A stretch of 47,547 nt of DNA from Falsiroseomonas oryzae (GTDB taxonomy: Bacteria; Pseudomonadota; Alphaproteobacteria; Acetobacterales; Acetobacteraceae): NCBI RefSeq assembly GCF_027856955.1, contig NZ_JAPSMD010000008.1, forward strand, positions 1-47,547, read 5' to 3'. Shown one piece after another: positions 39,505 to 47,547 of the stretch; position 1 is the stretch's first letter, and each line of letters begins with the position of its first letter. Under the pieces are notes generated by a model. That model had not been told where the DNA came from. It saw only the letters and a list, made by a program, of their open reading frames with translations, and did not search any database. Position numbers and translations under genes: made by a program.

Positions 39505-39819
39505 TCAGGGCACCTCCACGTCCACGAGCGGGCCGTAGAACTGGCAGCCGAGCGTGTCCCAGTCGCCGGGGCTGCCGCTCGGCCGCTCTCGGTAGATCGT
39601 GAACTTGATGGCGTTCGCGAGCTCGAACTGCACATGGTCCGAGATCCGCTCGGGCGCGATGCGGTAGATGCGTGCCACCGCCTCGCGGCTCAGCACGCCG
39701 CTCTCGACCACGCGGCGATAGGCGTCCCGCGTCGGGAAGATCACATCGAAGGTCACCTGGTTGACGCCCGCGTTCTTGCTGCGGATCGTCTTCGCGAGCT
39801 CGTGCAGCCTGGGCATCAC
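39505..39819 (-). CDS. DUF4387 protein (104 aa)
   Basis: A small conserved protein (MPRLHELAKTIRSKNAGVNQVTFDVIF near the start, then YRIAPERISDHVQFELANAIKFTIYR) of family DUF4387, which is regularly encoded next to, or fused behind, AtuA-family proteins. It has no signal or membrane segment. It is expected to be a subunit or partner of the AtuA protein. The ATG at 39819 overlaps the AtuA stop (ATGA), so they are translated together. No reaction is established for the pair. Confidence 0.85.
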   Translation of the reverse strand: MMPRLHELAKTIRSKNAGVNQVTFDVIFPTRDAYRRVVESGVLSREAVARIYRIAPERISDHVQFELANAIKFTIYRERPSGSPGDWDTLGCQFYGPLVDVEVP

Positions 39820-41180
39820 ACGCCGGCCTCCGCGACATGGGTGGGGAAGAGCTCCAGAGGGTCACGCACCGTCATCGTGTGGTTCACATTCCAGACGAAG
39901 CCGGGCGAGGAGCGCATGGTCTGCTTGGTGCAGGCAGCAAGCCCGCTCGAGCCCTTGGATCCCGGGATGCGCGCGAGGAAGAACATGCGCGTGGCGAAGT
40001 CCACCAGCTTGTGCGCGACCGTCTCGGTCTGCGCCAAGCCCTCCACCACGATGCAGACCTCGTGCGGGACCACATCGCGCCGCGGCTCAAGGTCCTTCAG
40101 CACGCCGTCGCGGCCGAAGACATGGTAGTGCAGTTCGTAGGGCACGTCGCGGAAGGTGCGGGCGGACGCGCTGCGCGACCATTCGATGGCGGCATCCAGG
40201 TGCCGGATAACGTGCGGATCGCGGATCGCCGCGATGCCCATGTACCGCTCGCCCACCTTCCGGGCACCTTCGAGCTTCACGGTCGGTGGATCATCGGGCA
40301 CGAAGCGCGCACCGGTGATACGGGTGGAGCGCTCGTCCACTTCCTCGTAGCGGCACTCCCGCATGTCCAGCACGCCGCCGAGCGTATGCTCGAAGAAGGG
40401 CGTCTCCCGCTCGTACATGGAATGGCCCGCCGCGGACGCGACGGTCACGCGCTGACCCGGATGGTAGGCCGTGATCACGATATCCTCGTCGGAGATCGTG
40501 CCGATGATGGCCTCCTTGCCCATGAAGGGCTCGGCGACCAGCGAAGCGCACTCGATCATCTTCCCCATGTGATAGGCCAGCGCCGGCGGATAGCCCGCAC
40601 GGATGCAGGGGGCGGCGGTGAAGCAGACATCCCCGCAGCGCCCGCCGACGATGACGTCGCAGCCAGCGTCCAGCAGCTTGATGAACGGCTCCACGCCCGC
40701 CACCGCGACGATGCGTGTCGCGCGCTCCGCCTCCTCCATCGTGAGCTCCGGGAAGCCGCCCAGGCCCGGTATCCGCTCCCCGGAGGCCAGCCGCGCGGCG
40801 ATTACGCCGCGTGGCACTTCGGAGTAGAACCAGCCGATTCGGAACTTCGGGATGCGGTGCCGCGCCGCGATTTCCCGAAGCTGCCGGACCGTCTCGTCCA
40901 CGCCGTGGTTCGAGCCGGAATCCCCCGCGCTGCCGATGATCAGCGGGATGCCACGCGCACGCGACGCAGTGAGGAACAGCTCCAGCTCGTCCTCGACGAA
41001 CTGACCCAGCACGCTGTTGTTACCGAGATAGACCGGCCCGGGATCCGAGCTGCCTCCATCCGCCACGAGGTAGTCGGGATTGGTGGCGATGGCCGCCGCG
41101 AAGCTATCCGCGCCGGAGGGCGCGGTGCCGAGATGCCCGGTCGAGATCATGATCCGCATCGTGCGGCGCGTGCCCGCCAT
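39816..41180 (-). CDS. AtuA-family protein (acyclic terpene utilisation / DUF1446), 454 aa
   Basis: Belongs to the AtuA family, named from acyclic terpene degradation in Pseudomonas but found in many acid-catabolic clusters; the reaction is not defined. The conserved glycine-rich segments are visible: STGHLGTAPSGADS (13-26), LVADGGSSDPGPVYLG (38-53), IIGSAGDSGSNHGVDETV (81-98) and VIVGGRCGDVCFTAAPCI (177-194), followed by GKMIECASLVAEPFMGKEAIIG. The ATG at 41180 has GGGGGAG upstream; an ATG at 41159 and one at 41210 are alternatives. It overlaps the DUF4387 start, and a RpiR regulator ends 26 bases upstream, so the three form one operon. It may handle CoA esters or hydroxy acids related to the neighbouring CoA-transferase and Liv importer. 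Confidence 0.85.
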   Translation of the reverse strand: MAGTRRTMRIMISTGHLGTAPSGADSFAAAIATNPDYLVADGGSSDPGPVYLGNNSVLGQFVEDELELFLTASRARGIPLIIGSAGDSGSNHGVDETVRQLREIAARHRIPKFRIGWFYSEVPRGVIAARLASGERIPGLGGFPELTMEEAERATRIVAVAGVEPFIKLLDAGCDVIVGGRCGDVCFTAAPCIRAGYPPALAYHMGKMIECASLVAEPFMGKEAIIGTISDEDIVITAYHPGQRVTVASAAGHSMYERETPFFEHTLGGVLDMRECRYEEVDERSTRITGARFVPDDPPTVKLEGARKVGERYMGIAAIRDPHVIRHLDAAIEWSRSASARTFRDVPYELHYHVFGRDGVLKDLEPRRDVVPHEVCIVVEGLAQTETVAHKLVDFATRMFFLARIPGSKGSSGLAACTKQTMRSSPGFVWNVNHTMTVRDPLELFPTHVAEAGV

Positions 41181-41206
41181 GCCCGGTCTCCCCCGACTCG
41201 TCGCCG

Positions 41207-42064
41207 TCACGGCGGCTGGAAATAGGATTGCGCCTCGGCGGTCGCCTCGAAGGCCTGCAGGGCGGCCATCGTCGCCTGGCGGTCGGCGGCGGCGACCTCC
41301 TCCACCAGCGCGTTCAGCAGGACCAGCGGCGCCGCGTGATAGGCGACGAAGGAGCCGGATTCGGCCGGCGCATGCAGCCCGATCTCTCCCTTCAGCGCCG
41401 AGAACGGGCTGTCGGTGACGACGATGCGCGTCACCCCGAGCCGGCCGGCGAGTTCCAGCAGCCGGACCTTGGCGCGCAGGTAGCGCGGGAAGCCTATCAC
41501 CACGACGACGTCGCGCCGGTCCATGCGGCTGAGCCGGTCCGTGGCCTCGGTATCGGCGGCCAGCGACCGCGCGGGATCGAGGCCGAGCTTGTCGAGCGCG
41601 AACCAGAGATGGAAGGCCAGCGGCGCCGCGCCGCGCGCGCCCACCACCAGGATCCGCCGCGCGCGCCGCAACGCCGCAGCCGCCTGTCGCACCGCCGCGG
41701 CGTCCACGGTCCCCCGCAGGTGGGCGAGGTTGTCGAGTTCCTCGGCCAGCACGCGCTCCAGCGTGCCGCCGCGCTGCGGCCGCTGCCGTTCGAGCAGGTG
41801 GAAGCGCTCCGTCCCCTTGAGGTCGGCGCGCACGATGCGTCGGATCTCCTTCTGCAGCGCCGGATAGCCGCTGAAGCCGAGCGCGTTGGCCAGCCGGACC
41901 ACCGTCGCCTCGCTCACGCCCGCGGCGCGGGCCAGGTCCGCCACCGTCGAGAAGGCGACGGACTGGTAGTTGGCCAGCACGTGGCGGGCCAGCGCCCGCT
42001 GGCTCGGCGGCAGCTCCGCCTCCCGGGCCGCGAGCAGGCGGACCAGCGGCACCGCTCCGCTCAC
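41207..42064 (-). CDS. MurR/RpiR-family regulator (285 aa)
   Basis: A regulator with an N-terminal RpiR-type helix-turn-helix (LPPSQRALARHVLANYQSVAFSTVADLARAAGVSEATVVRLANALGFSGYPALQKEI) and a C-terminal SIS sugar-isomerase-like domain (ILVVGARGAAPLAFHLWFALDKLG, VVVVIGFPRYLRAKVRLLELAGRLGVTRIVVTDSPFSAL). It is probably a repressor of the AtuA-DUF4387 genes downstream and of the Dpp importer divergently transcribed. The GTG start at 42064 follows GGGAGAGG on the minus strand, better than an ATG 27 codons upstream. A CTGAAA-N6-TTTCAG palindrome lies 43 bases upstream of its start. The effector is unknown; the SIS domain usually binds phosphosugars but in catabolic clusters it may bind other compounds. 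Confidence 0.88.
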   Translation of the reverse strand: MSGAVPLVRLLAAREAELPPSQRALARHVLANYQSVAFSTVADLARAAGVSEATVVRLANALGFSGYPALQKEIRRIVRADLKGTERFHLLERQRPQRGGTLERVLAEELDNLAHLRGTVDAAAVRQAAAALRRARRILVVGARGAAPLAFHLWFALDKLGLDPARSLAADTEATDRLSRMDRRDVVVVIGFPRYLRAKVRLLELAGRLGVTRIVVTDSPFSALKGEIGLHAPAESGSFVAYHAAPLVLLNALVEEVAAADRQATMAALQAFEATAEAQSYFQPP

Positions 42065-42106
42065 CGCGCCTCTCCCGCCATCGTGCTCGACCACCCTCCG
42101 GGCATG

Positions 42107-42124
42107 CTGAAAGATCCGTTTCAG
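42107..42124. promoter_or_regulatory. Candidate RpiR operator (CTGAAA-N6-TTTCAG)
   Basis: CTGAAA at 42107-42112 and TTTCAG at 42119-42124 form a perfect 6-base inverted repeat with a 6-base spacer. RpiR-family proteins often bind A/T-tipped palindromes with about this spacing. The site lies in the 173-base gap between the divergent rpiR and Dpp-type binding-protein genes. Confidence 0.55.
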
Positions 42125-42237
42125 AAGCTTGGCGCGCGGAAGCAAATCATGTCAACATCGTCCCTGGCCGGGCGAAGGGAGCCCGCTTTCGCGCTGCCGG
42201 ACCCGAGGATCTGCCCTGGGATTGGGAGGTGGAACGG

Positions 42238-43797
42238 ATGAGCTTCACGCGCCGTGGTGCCCTCCTGGGTGCGCTTGCAGCACCCGCCGTCATCGGCCTG
42301 CCGCGCGCGGCACCCGCGCAGCGCGCCGCGCGCGAGGTGCGCGTCGGCTTCACGCAGGACGCTCTGACGCTCGACCCCGCCAACCACCGCAACCGCGAGA
42401 CGCAGACTGTCATCCGCAACATCTATGACGGCTTGATGGCGCGCAGCCCGGACATGCAGGTGGTGCCGGAGATCGCAGAGAGCATGCGCGTCGTGGACGC
42501 GGCCACCTACGAGTTCCGCATCCGCCAGGGCATCCGCTTCCACTCCGGCGATCCGCTGACGGTGGAGGACGTGAAGTTCAGCCTCGACCGGCTCACGCGG
42601 CCCAACGCCATGGGCGGCCAGACCAGCCCCCGGCGCGACCTGCTCGGCCCGCTCGAGGAGACGTCGATCCTCGACGAGCGCACGGTCCGGCTCCGCCTCT
42701 CGCAGCCCTGGGCGCCGATGGTCGGCATCCTTCCCGCGCAGGAGATCGTCAACCGCCGCCATGTCGCGCGCGTCGGGCAGGACGGCATGCAGACCCGCAC
42801 CGATGGCTGCGGCCCCTTCCGCCTGGTGGACTGGCGGCGCGGGGAGGCGGTGATCATGGAGCGCTTCGCCGACTACTACGGTGGCTCGCCCGAGATCCCC
42901 CCCGCCGGCCCGGCCCAGGTGGACCGCGTGATCTTCCGCGTCCTGCCGGAGAACGCCACCCGCATCGCCGCATTGCTGGCCGGCGAGGTGGACATCGTCA
43001 ACGATCTGCCGCCGTCCGCTCTGCGGCAGGTCGAAGCAAGCCGCAACGCGCAGGTGATGCGCGTGAACGGCACGCGCAGCTTCTTCGTCTCGATGAACGT
43101 CGCGAAGCCGCCCTTCACCGACGTCCGGGTGCGCCGCGCGCTGAACCATGCGCTAGACAAGGCGGCGATCATCTCGCGCGTGCTCGGCGGCACCGCCACC
43201 CCGCTCCGCGGCGTGATGAGCCCCGACAGCTTCGCCTTCAACCCGGACCTGCCCGAATATCGCCTCGACCTCGACCGCGCCCGCGCGCTGCTGGCCGAGG
43301 CCGGCGTACCCCAGGGGTTCGAGATGGTGATCGACACCACTGGCGCGACTCGCGAGGTGGCGGAGGCGATCGCCGCCCTCCTCTCCCGCACCGGGCTCAG
43401 GGTGCGCACCCAGATGTGGGAAGGCGCGGTGATCAATCCCACATGGATGAACGCCGAGCGTCGGCGCGAGCGCGACATGTATCTCTCCTCCTGGGGGAAT
43501 GCGTCGCTCGATCCCTCCGACATCATGCTGCCCACGCTGCGGACTGGCGGACGAGGCAACAGCTCCGGCTTCTCGAACGCCGAGGTGGACCGGTTGCTCG
43601 ACGCCGCCGAGGTCGAGCCCGATCAGGCCCGCCGGCGCGAGATGTACCAGCGCGCCCAGCGCATCGTCAGCGAAGAGGCGCCCTGGATCTTCCTGTGGCT
43701 GCCACAGGACCTTTACGGCGTCTCCCGCCGCATCGAGGGCTGGCGCCCGCAGGCCGACAGCCGCATCAACCTCCACAGGGTTCGGATCGTCGGGTGA
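42238..43797 (+). CDS. Peptide/nickel-type ABC substrate-binding protein (519 aa)
   Basis: A periplasmic binding protein of the DppA/OppA family (family 5). The Tat-like or Sec signal MSFTRRGALLGALAAPAVIGLPRAAPAQ is followed by VRVGFTQDALTLDPANHRNRETQTVIRNIYDGLM, the standard start, and YEFRIRQGIRFHSGDPLTVEDVKFSLDRL. Later come GPFRLVDWRRGEAVIMERFADYYGG, VRRALNHALDKAAII and MYLSSWGNASLDPSDIMLPTL. The ATG at 42238 has GGGAGG upstream. Its stop overlaps the first permease start (GTGA). It is the first gene of a five-gene importer operon. The ligand may be a peptide, an opine-like compound or a sugar acid; sequence alone cannot tell. Confidence 0.92.
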   Translation: MSFTRRGALLGALAAPAVIGLPRAAPAQRAAREVRVGFTQDALTLDPANHRNRETQTVIRNIYDGLMARSPDMQVVPEIAESMRVVDAATYEFRIRQGIRFHSGDPLTVEDVKFSLDRLTRPNAMGGQTSPRRDLLGPLEETSILDERTVRLRLSQPWAPMVGILPAQEIVNRRHVARVGQDGMQTRTDGCGPFRLVDWRRGEAVIMERFADYYGGSPEIPPAGPAQVDRVIFRVLPENATRIAALLAGEVDIVNDLPPSALRQVEASRNAQVMRVNGTRSFFVSMNVAKPPFTDVRVRRALNHALDKAAIISRVLGGTATPLRGVMSPDSFAFNPDLPEYRLDLDRARALLAEAGVPQGFEMVIDTTGATREVAEAIAALLSRTGLRVRTQMWEGAVINPTWMNAERRRERDMYLSSWGNASLDPSDIMLPTLRTGGRGNSSGFSNAEVDRLLDAAEVEPDQARRREMYQRAQRIVSEEAPWIFLWLPQDLYGVSRRIEGWRPQADSRINLHRVRIVG

Positions 43798-44801
43798 GCT
43801 TCCCGCGCGTCCTCGAGCGCTTGGTCCAGCTGCCGGTCGTGCTGTTCGGCGTCAGCCTCGTCGTCTTCCTGATGATAACGCTGACGCCGGGCGACCCGGT
43901 GGAGATCATGCTCGCCGACCAGCGCGCGACGGAGGAGCAGGCGGCGATGCTGCGCGCCGATCTCGGCCTCGATCGGCCGCTGGTCGAGCGCTACCTGGTC
44001 TTCCTGGGCAACGCGGTGACGGGCGATTTCGGCCTGTCCTTCTTCCACCGCCGGCCGGTGATCGAGGTGATCGCGGAGCGCCTGCCCGCCACGATCGAGC
44101 TCACCCTCGTCGCCCTGCTGATCGCCCTGCTCGTCGCCGTGCCGCTCGGCGTCGCGGCCGCGGTGCGGCGGGATTCCTGGCTGGACCGCGGCCTGTCGGC
44201 GCTGTCGCTGTTCGGCGTCTCGCTGCCTGGCTTCTGGTTCGGCATCCTGCTCATCCTGCTCTTCGCCGTGCAGCTCGGCCTGCTGCCGGTCGGCGGCCGC
44301 ATTCCCTTCGACGCCGAGGTGCCACGCCTGACGGGCTTCCTGCTGCTGGACACGCTCGCGGCCGGGCGGCCGGACGCCTTCCTCCGCGCGCTGAGCCACC
44401 TCCTGCTGCCCGCCGTCACCCTCGGCCTGCCGGCCGCGGCGCTGCTTGCCCGCGTCATACGCAGCTCGATGGTGGAAGTGCTTGCCGCCGACTACGTGCT
44501 CTTCGCCGAGGCGAAGGGCCTGCCGCGCCGCCGCGTGCTGTACGTGCATGCGCTGAAGAACGCGCTCATCCCGGCGGTCACGGTACTGGCGATCGAGATG
44601 GGCCAGCTCCTCGGCGGCAGCATGATCGTGGAGACGGTGTTCGGCTGGCCGGGGCTCGGCCGGGTGGTGGTGGAGAGCATCTTCGCGCGCAACTACCCGC
44701 TCGTGCAGGCGGCCGTGCTGCTGTACGCGGTGATCTACGTGCTGCTGAACTTCTGCGCCGACCTGCTGTATGCGGCCCTCAATCCGAAGGTGCGTCTGTG
44801 A
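43794..44801 (+). CDS. dppB: Peptide/nickel-type ABC permease, DppB-like (335 aa)
   Basis: An inner-membrane subunit. The N-terminus PRVLERLVQLPVVLFGVSLVVFLMITLTPGDPVEIML is followed by LGLDRPLVERYLVFLGNAVTGDFGLSF, typical of DppB. Six transmembrane segments and the conserved loop DYVLFAEAKGLPRRRVLYVHALKNALIPAVTVLAIEMGQLLGGSMIVETVFGWPG are visible. The GTG start at 43794 overlaps the upstream stop. The stop overlaps the start of the DppC-like gene (GTGA). Confidence 0.92.
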   Translation: MSFPRVLERLVQLPVVLFGVSLVVFLMITLTPGDPVEIMLADQRATEEQAAMLRADLGLDRPLVERYLVFLGNAVTGDFGLSFFHRRPVIEVIAERLPATIELTLVALLIALLVAVPLGVAAAVRRDSWLDRGLSALSLFGVSLPGFWFGILLILLFAVQLGLLPVGGRIPFDAEVPRLTGFLLLDTLAAGRPDAFLRALSHLLLPAVTLGLPAAALLARVIRSSMVEVLAADYVLFAEAKGLPRRRVLYVHALKNALIPAVTVLAIEMGQLLGGSMIVETVFGWPGLGRVVVESIFARNYPLVQAAVLLYAVIYVLLNFCADLLYAALNPKVRL

Positions 44802-45694
44802 GCGCGGTCGCGGCGCCGCTTCCCGCCCTCTCGCCCACCGGGCTCGCGCTGCGGCGGTTGCTGCGCAACGGCACCGCCGTGGCTTCCGGCGCCGTCGTGC
44901 TCGGCGTCGCGCTGCTTGCGGTGCTGGCGCCCTGGATCGCGCCGCAGGATCCCACAGATGCGGACCTGTTCCGCCGCCTTTGCGCCCCGGCCTGGCACGG
45001 CGAGACGGTCGAGCCGGGCTTCTGGCTCGGCTGCGACAGCCTGGGCCGCGATATCCTCTCCCGGCTGATCCATGGCGCGAGGGTCTCGCTCTCGGTCGCC
45101 GCGCTGGTGGTGGGGATCGCCGCGGTGATCGGCACGCTGGCCGGCCTTGCAGCAGGCTACCTGCGCGGCTGGACCGACATCCTCGTCTCACGCCTCGTGG
45201 ATACACTGCTCGGCTTCCCCTACCTCGTCTTCGCGATCGGACTGATGGCGATGATGGGCCCCGGCCTGCACAACATCGTCCTCGCCCTGGTCCTGAAGGA
45301 GTGGATCTTCACCTGCCGCGTGGTGCGCGGCGAGACGCTGGCGGCTCGCGAGCAGGACTACGTGGAGGCGGCGCGCGCGCTCGGCTGCTCGCCGCGCCAC
45401 ATCATGCTGCGCGAGATCCTGCCGAACGTCCTCTCCCCCGTCCTCGTCGTCGCGACCTTCCGCATGGCCTACGTCATCATCATGGAGGCGTCGCTCTCCT
45501 TCCTCGGCCTCGGCGTGCAGCCGCCCACGCCCTCCTGGGGCTCGATGGTATCGGACGGGCGGGACTTCCTGGTCGATGCGTGGTGGGTCTCCACCCTGCC
45601 GGGGCTCTGCATCCTGGCACTGGTGCTCTCCATCAACCTTGCCAGCCAGGGGCTGCGCGACGCCTTCGACCCGCGCCTGCACCAGTCGTCGTGA
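44798..45694 (+). CDS. dppC: Peptide/nickel-type ABC permease, DppC-like (298 aa)
   Basis: The second inner-membrane subunit. The DppC landmarks are APWIAPQDPTDAD, WLGCDSLGRDILSRLIHGARVSLSVAA, the loop DYVEAARALGCSPRHIMLREILPNVLSPVLVVATFRMAYVIIMEASLSFLGLGVQPPTPSWGSMVSDGRDFL and the final helix. The GTG start at 44798 overlaps the DppB-like stop. The stop overlaps the next start (GTGA). Confidence 0.92.
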   Translation: MSAVAAPLPALSPTGLALRRLLRNGTAVASGAVVLGVALLAVLAPWIAPQDPTDADLFRRLCAPAWHGETVEPGFWLGCDSLGRDILSRLIHGARVSLSVAALVVGIAAVIGTLAGLAAGYLRGWTDILVSRLVDTLLGFPYLVFAIGLMAMMGPGLHNIVLALVLKEWIFTCRVVRGETLAAREQDYVEAARALGCSPRHIMLREILPNVLSPVLVVATFRMAYVIIMEASLSFLGLGVQPPTPSWGSMVSDGRDFLVDAWWVSTLPGLCILALVLSINLASQGLRDAFDPRLHQSS

Positions 45695-46659
45695 GGGAAC
45701 CGCTGCTCCGGGTGCGCAACCTGCGCACGGTGTTCCCGACGCGCCGCGGCCCGCTCGCCGCGGCCGACGGGGTGGATTTCGACATCGCCGCTGGCGAGGC
45801 GCTCGGCGTCGTCGGAGAGAGCGGCTCGGGCAAGTCCGTCACCTTCCTCTCCGTGCTGGGCCTGGTGCGCCCGCCGGGTCGCATCGAGGCCGGCGAGATC
45901 GAGCTGGACGGCCAGGACCTGCGCACCCTCCCTCCTGCCGCGCTGCGCAGCCTGCGCGGCCGCACCGTGGCGCTGGCGATGCAGGACGCGCTCTCGGCGC
46001 TCAACCCCTCGCTCGCCATCGGCACGCAGGTCACCGAAACGCTGCGCGCCCACGCCATCCCGGTGGATCCGCGCACCGAGGCGGTGCGGCTGCTCACCCG
46101 CGTCGGCATCCCCGATGCGGCCCGGCGGCTCGGCGACTATCCGCACCAGTTCTCGGGCGGGATGCGCCAGCGCGCCATGATCGCGATCGCGCTCGCCGCC
46201 CGCCCGCGCCTGCTCGTCGCCGACGAGCCGACAACCGCGCTGGACGTGACCATCCGCGCGCAGGTGCTCGACCTGCTCGACGAGCTTCGCGCCGAGAGCG
46301 GCCTGGCGGTCGCGATGATCACCCACGACCTCGCGGTGGTGGCGGAGCGCTGCCCGCGCGTGATGGTCATGTATGCCGGTCAGGTGGTGGAGAGCGGGCC
46401 GACCGCCGAGGTCATCGCCCACCCGCGCCACCCCTACACGCGCGGCCTGACCGAGAGCCTGCCCAGCCTCGACGATCCCGACCGTGTCCTGCATCCGATC
46501 CCCGGCCAGGTCCCCGACCTCGCCGCGCTCGATGCCGGCTGCCGTTTCCGCAACCGCTGCGTCATGGCCGTGGCGGGCTGCGCGCAGCCCGTGCCGCTGC
46601 TGCCGGCCGGCGAGGGCCGCCTTTCGCGCTGCATCCGCGCCGCGGAGGTCACGCCGTGA
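45691..46659 (+). CDS. dppD: Peptide/nickel-type ABC ATPase, DppD-like (322 aa)
   Basis: An ATP-binding subunit of the importer. Walker A is GESGSGKSV (around residue 44), the signature is FSGGMRQRAMIAIAL, Walker B LLVADEPTTALD and the H-loop ITHDLAVVAERC. The C-terminal tail has a cysteine pattern (CRFRNRC, then C in GCAQP and C in LSRCI) that in this family can hold an iron-sulfur cluster. The GTG start at 45691 overlaps the DppC-like stop, and the stop overlaps the next gene start (GTGA). Confidence 0.93.
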   Translation: MREPLLRVRNLRTVFPTRRGPLAAADGVDFDIAAGEALGVVGESGSGKSVTFLSVLGLVRPPGRIEAGEIELDGQDLRTLPPAALRSLRGRTVALAMQDALSALNPSLAIGTQVTETLRAHAIPVDPRTEAVRLLTRVGIPDAARRLGDYPHQFSGGMRQRAMIAIALAARPRLLVADEPTTALDVTIRAQVLDLLDELRAESGLAVAMITHDLAVVAERCPRVMVMYAGQVVESGPTAEVIAHPRHPYTRGLTESLPSLDDPDRVLHPIPGQVPDLAALDAGCRFRNRCVMAVAGCAQPVPLLPAGEGRLSRCIRAAEVTP

Positions 46660-47547
46660 CCCCGCTCGTCGAAGCACGCGGCGTCAGCAAGCACTATGCC
46701 GTCGCGCACGGCCTCGGCGAGCGGCTGCTGCGCCGCCCGCCCCGGCTGCTGCGCGCCGTGGAGGGCGTGGACCTCGCCGTGGACCGCGGCGAGACGCTCG
46801 GGCTGATCGGGGAGAGCGGCTGCGGGAAGTCCACGCTGGGGCGCCTGCTGCTGCGCCTGCTCGAGCCAAGCGCCGGCGCCATCCGCTTCGACGGCCAGGA
46901 TATCGCCGCGCTGCCGGACGCGGCGCTGCGGCCGCTTCGGCGACGGATGCAGATCATCTTCCAGGATCCCTACGCCTCGCTGAACCCGCGGCGCACGGTG
47001 CGCGAGATCGTGGGCCTGCCGCTGGTGCTGCACGAGGGTCTGCGCGGCGCCGCCGCCGATGCCCGGGTCGGCGCGATGCTCGACCGCGTGGGCCTGGCGC
47101 GCGCCCATCTCGACCGCTATCCGCACCAGTTCTCGGGCGGGCAGCGGCAGCGCATCGGGATCGCCCGCGCGCTGATCCTACGCCCCGACTTCGTGGTCTG
47201 CGACGAGCCGGTGTCGGCCCTCGACGTCTCCGTGCAGGCGCAAGTGCTGGCGCTGCTGCGGGAGCTCCGGGACGAGATGCGCCTCGCCCTTCTCTTCATC
47301 TCGCACGACCTCGCGGTCGTGGCGCATCTCGCGCGACGTATAGCGGTGATGTATCTCGGCCGCATCGTGGAGGAAGGGCCGCGCGACGCGGTGCTCCGTC
47401 GTCCCGCCCATCCGTACACGCGCGCGCTGCTCGCCGCGGTGCCGCGAATCGCCACGCCGGCGGCGCGCGCCCCCACGGTCGCGGGCGACCTGCCGTCCCC
47501 GGTGTCGCCCCCGCCCGGCTGCGCCTTCCATCCCCGCTGCCCGGACG
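46656..47547 (+). CDS. dppF: Peptide/nickel-type ABC ATPase, DppF-like (partial, runs off the window)
   Basis: The second ATP-binding subunit, 297 codons visible. It starts with GTG at 46656, overlapping the DppD-like stop. Walker A is GESGCGKST, the Q-loop [16 protein letters not shown], the signature [15 protein letters not shown], Walker [15 protein letters not shown] and the H-loop [14 protein letters not shown]. The frame remains open at the right edge within the family's C-terminal tail (CAFHPRCPD), so about 20-40 residues are probably missing. Confidence 0.93.
   Translation, partial: MTPLVEARGVSKHYAVAHGLGERLLRRPPRLLRAVEGVDLAVDRGETLGLIGESGCGKSTLGRLLLRLLEPSAGAIRFDGQDIAALPDAALRPLRRRMQIIFQDPYASLNPRRTVREIVGLPLVLHEGLRGAAADARVGAMLDRVGLARAHLDRYPHQFSGGQRQRIGIARALILRPDFVVCDEPVSALDVSVQAQVLALLRELRDEMRLALLFISHDLAVVAHLARRIAVMYLGRIVEEGPRDAVLRRPAHPYTRALLAAVPRIATPAARAPTVAGDLPSPVSPPPGCAFHPRCPD

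Noticed and set aside
1-47547. Mobile elements, CRISPR arrays, tRNA or rRNA genes
   Set aside because: No transposase or integrase, no regularly spaced repeats and no RNA gene signature found; codon use looks uniform throughout.

Overview
The window is a dense stretch of a very GC-rich (about 70% by eye) bacterial chromosome. Nearly all of it is coding: no gap between genes exceeds 300 bases, and many neighbouring genes overlap through ATGA, GTGA or TGATG junctions. Orphan tripartite-tricarboxylate (Bug/TctC) binding proteins, many catabolic ABC importers, CaiB-type CoA-transferase and AtuA/DUF4387 genes, and a Sinorhizobium-type phosphonate pathway all suggest a soil or plant-associated alphaproteobacterium, plausibly Acetobacteraceae (Roseomonas-like). 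That taxonomic call is inference. I saw no rRNA, tRNA, CRISPR array, insertion sequence or phage gene.

Left part (1-14667). The tail of an assimilatory nitrate reductase and a siroheme synthase (cysG) come first. A minus-strand catabolic operon follows: a PotD-like binding protein, an atypical creatininase-family protein, a Rieske oxygenase and a dimethylargininase-like hydrolase. It diverges from two PotB/PotC-like permeases. Next are a 96-residue hypothetical protein, a YghU-type glutathione transferase, a Bug receptor, an acyl-carrier-like protein without the phosphopantetheine serine, a gntR-Bug-DUF1028 operon, modA with a ModE-like box plus a one-domain modE, and a rhodanese gene.

Middle (14761-32048). 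After the ftrA regulator lies a large phosphonate catabolism locus. A formylglycine-type phosphonate monoester hydrolase faces a plus-strand operon of a PhnZ-like HD oxygenase, a DeoR regulator, a large dimethylglycine-dehydrogenase-like flavoenzyme and the phosphonate-associated EamA membrane protein. A LysR regulator then diverges from phnW-phnA-phnY and a dedicated 2-aminoethylphosphonate (AEP) ABC importer. PhnW, PhnY and PhnA together would convert AEP to phosphonoacetaldehyde, then phosphonoacetate, then acetate and phosphate. The PhnZ-like enzyme would open an oxidative C-P cleavage route. The neighbouring flavoenzyme suggests that N-methylated AEP is also used, because PhnZ/TmpB chemistry on methylated hydroxy-AEP gives N-methylated glycines. 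This is the most interesting hypothesis in the window. A third Bug gene closes the block.

Right part (32284-47547). A LysR gene diverges from an operon holding a class III CoA-transferase and a complete branched-chain-type (Liv) importer. A convergent operon carries an RpiR regulator, an AtuA-family protein and DUF4387. It diverges from a five-gene peptide/nickel-type (Dpp) importer whose last gene runs off the window. Candidate operators sit in several divergent gaps: inverted repeats with T-N11-A spacing for the two LysR genes, and a CTGAAA-N6-TTTCAG palindrome for RpiR.
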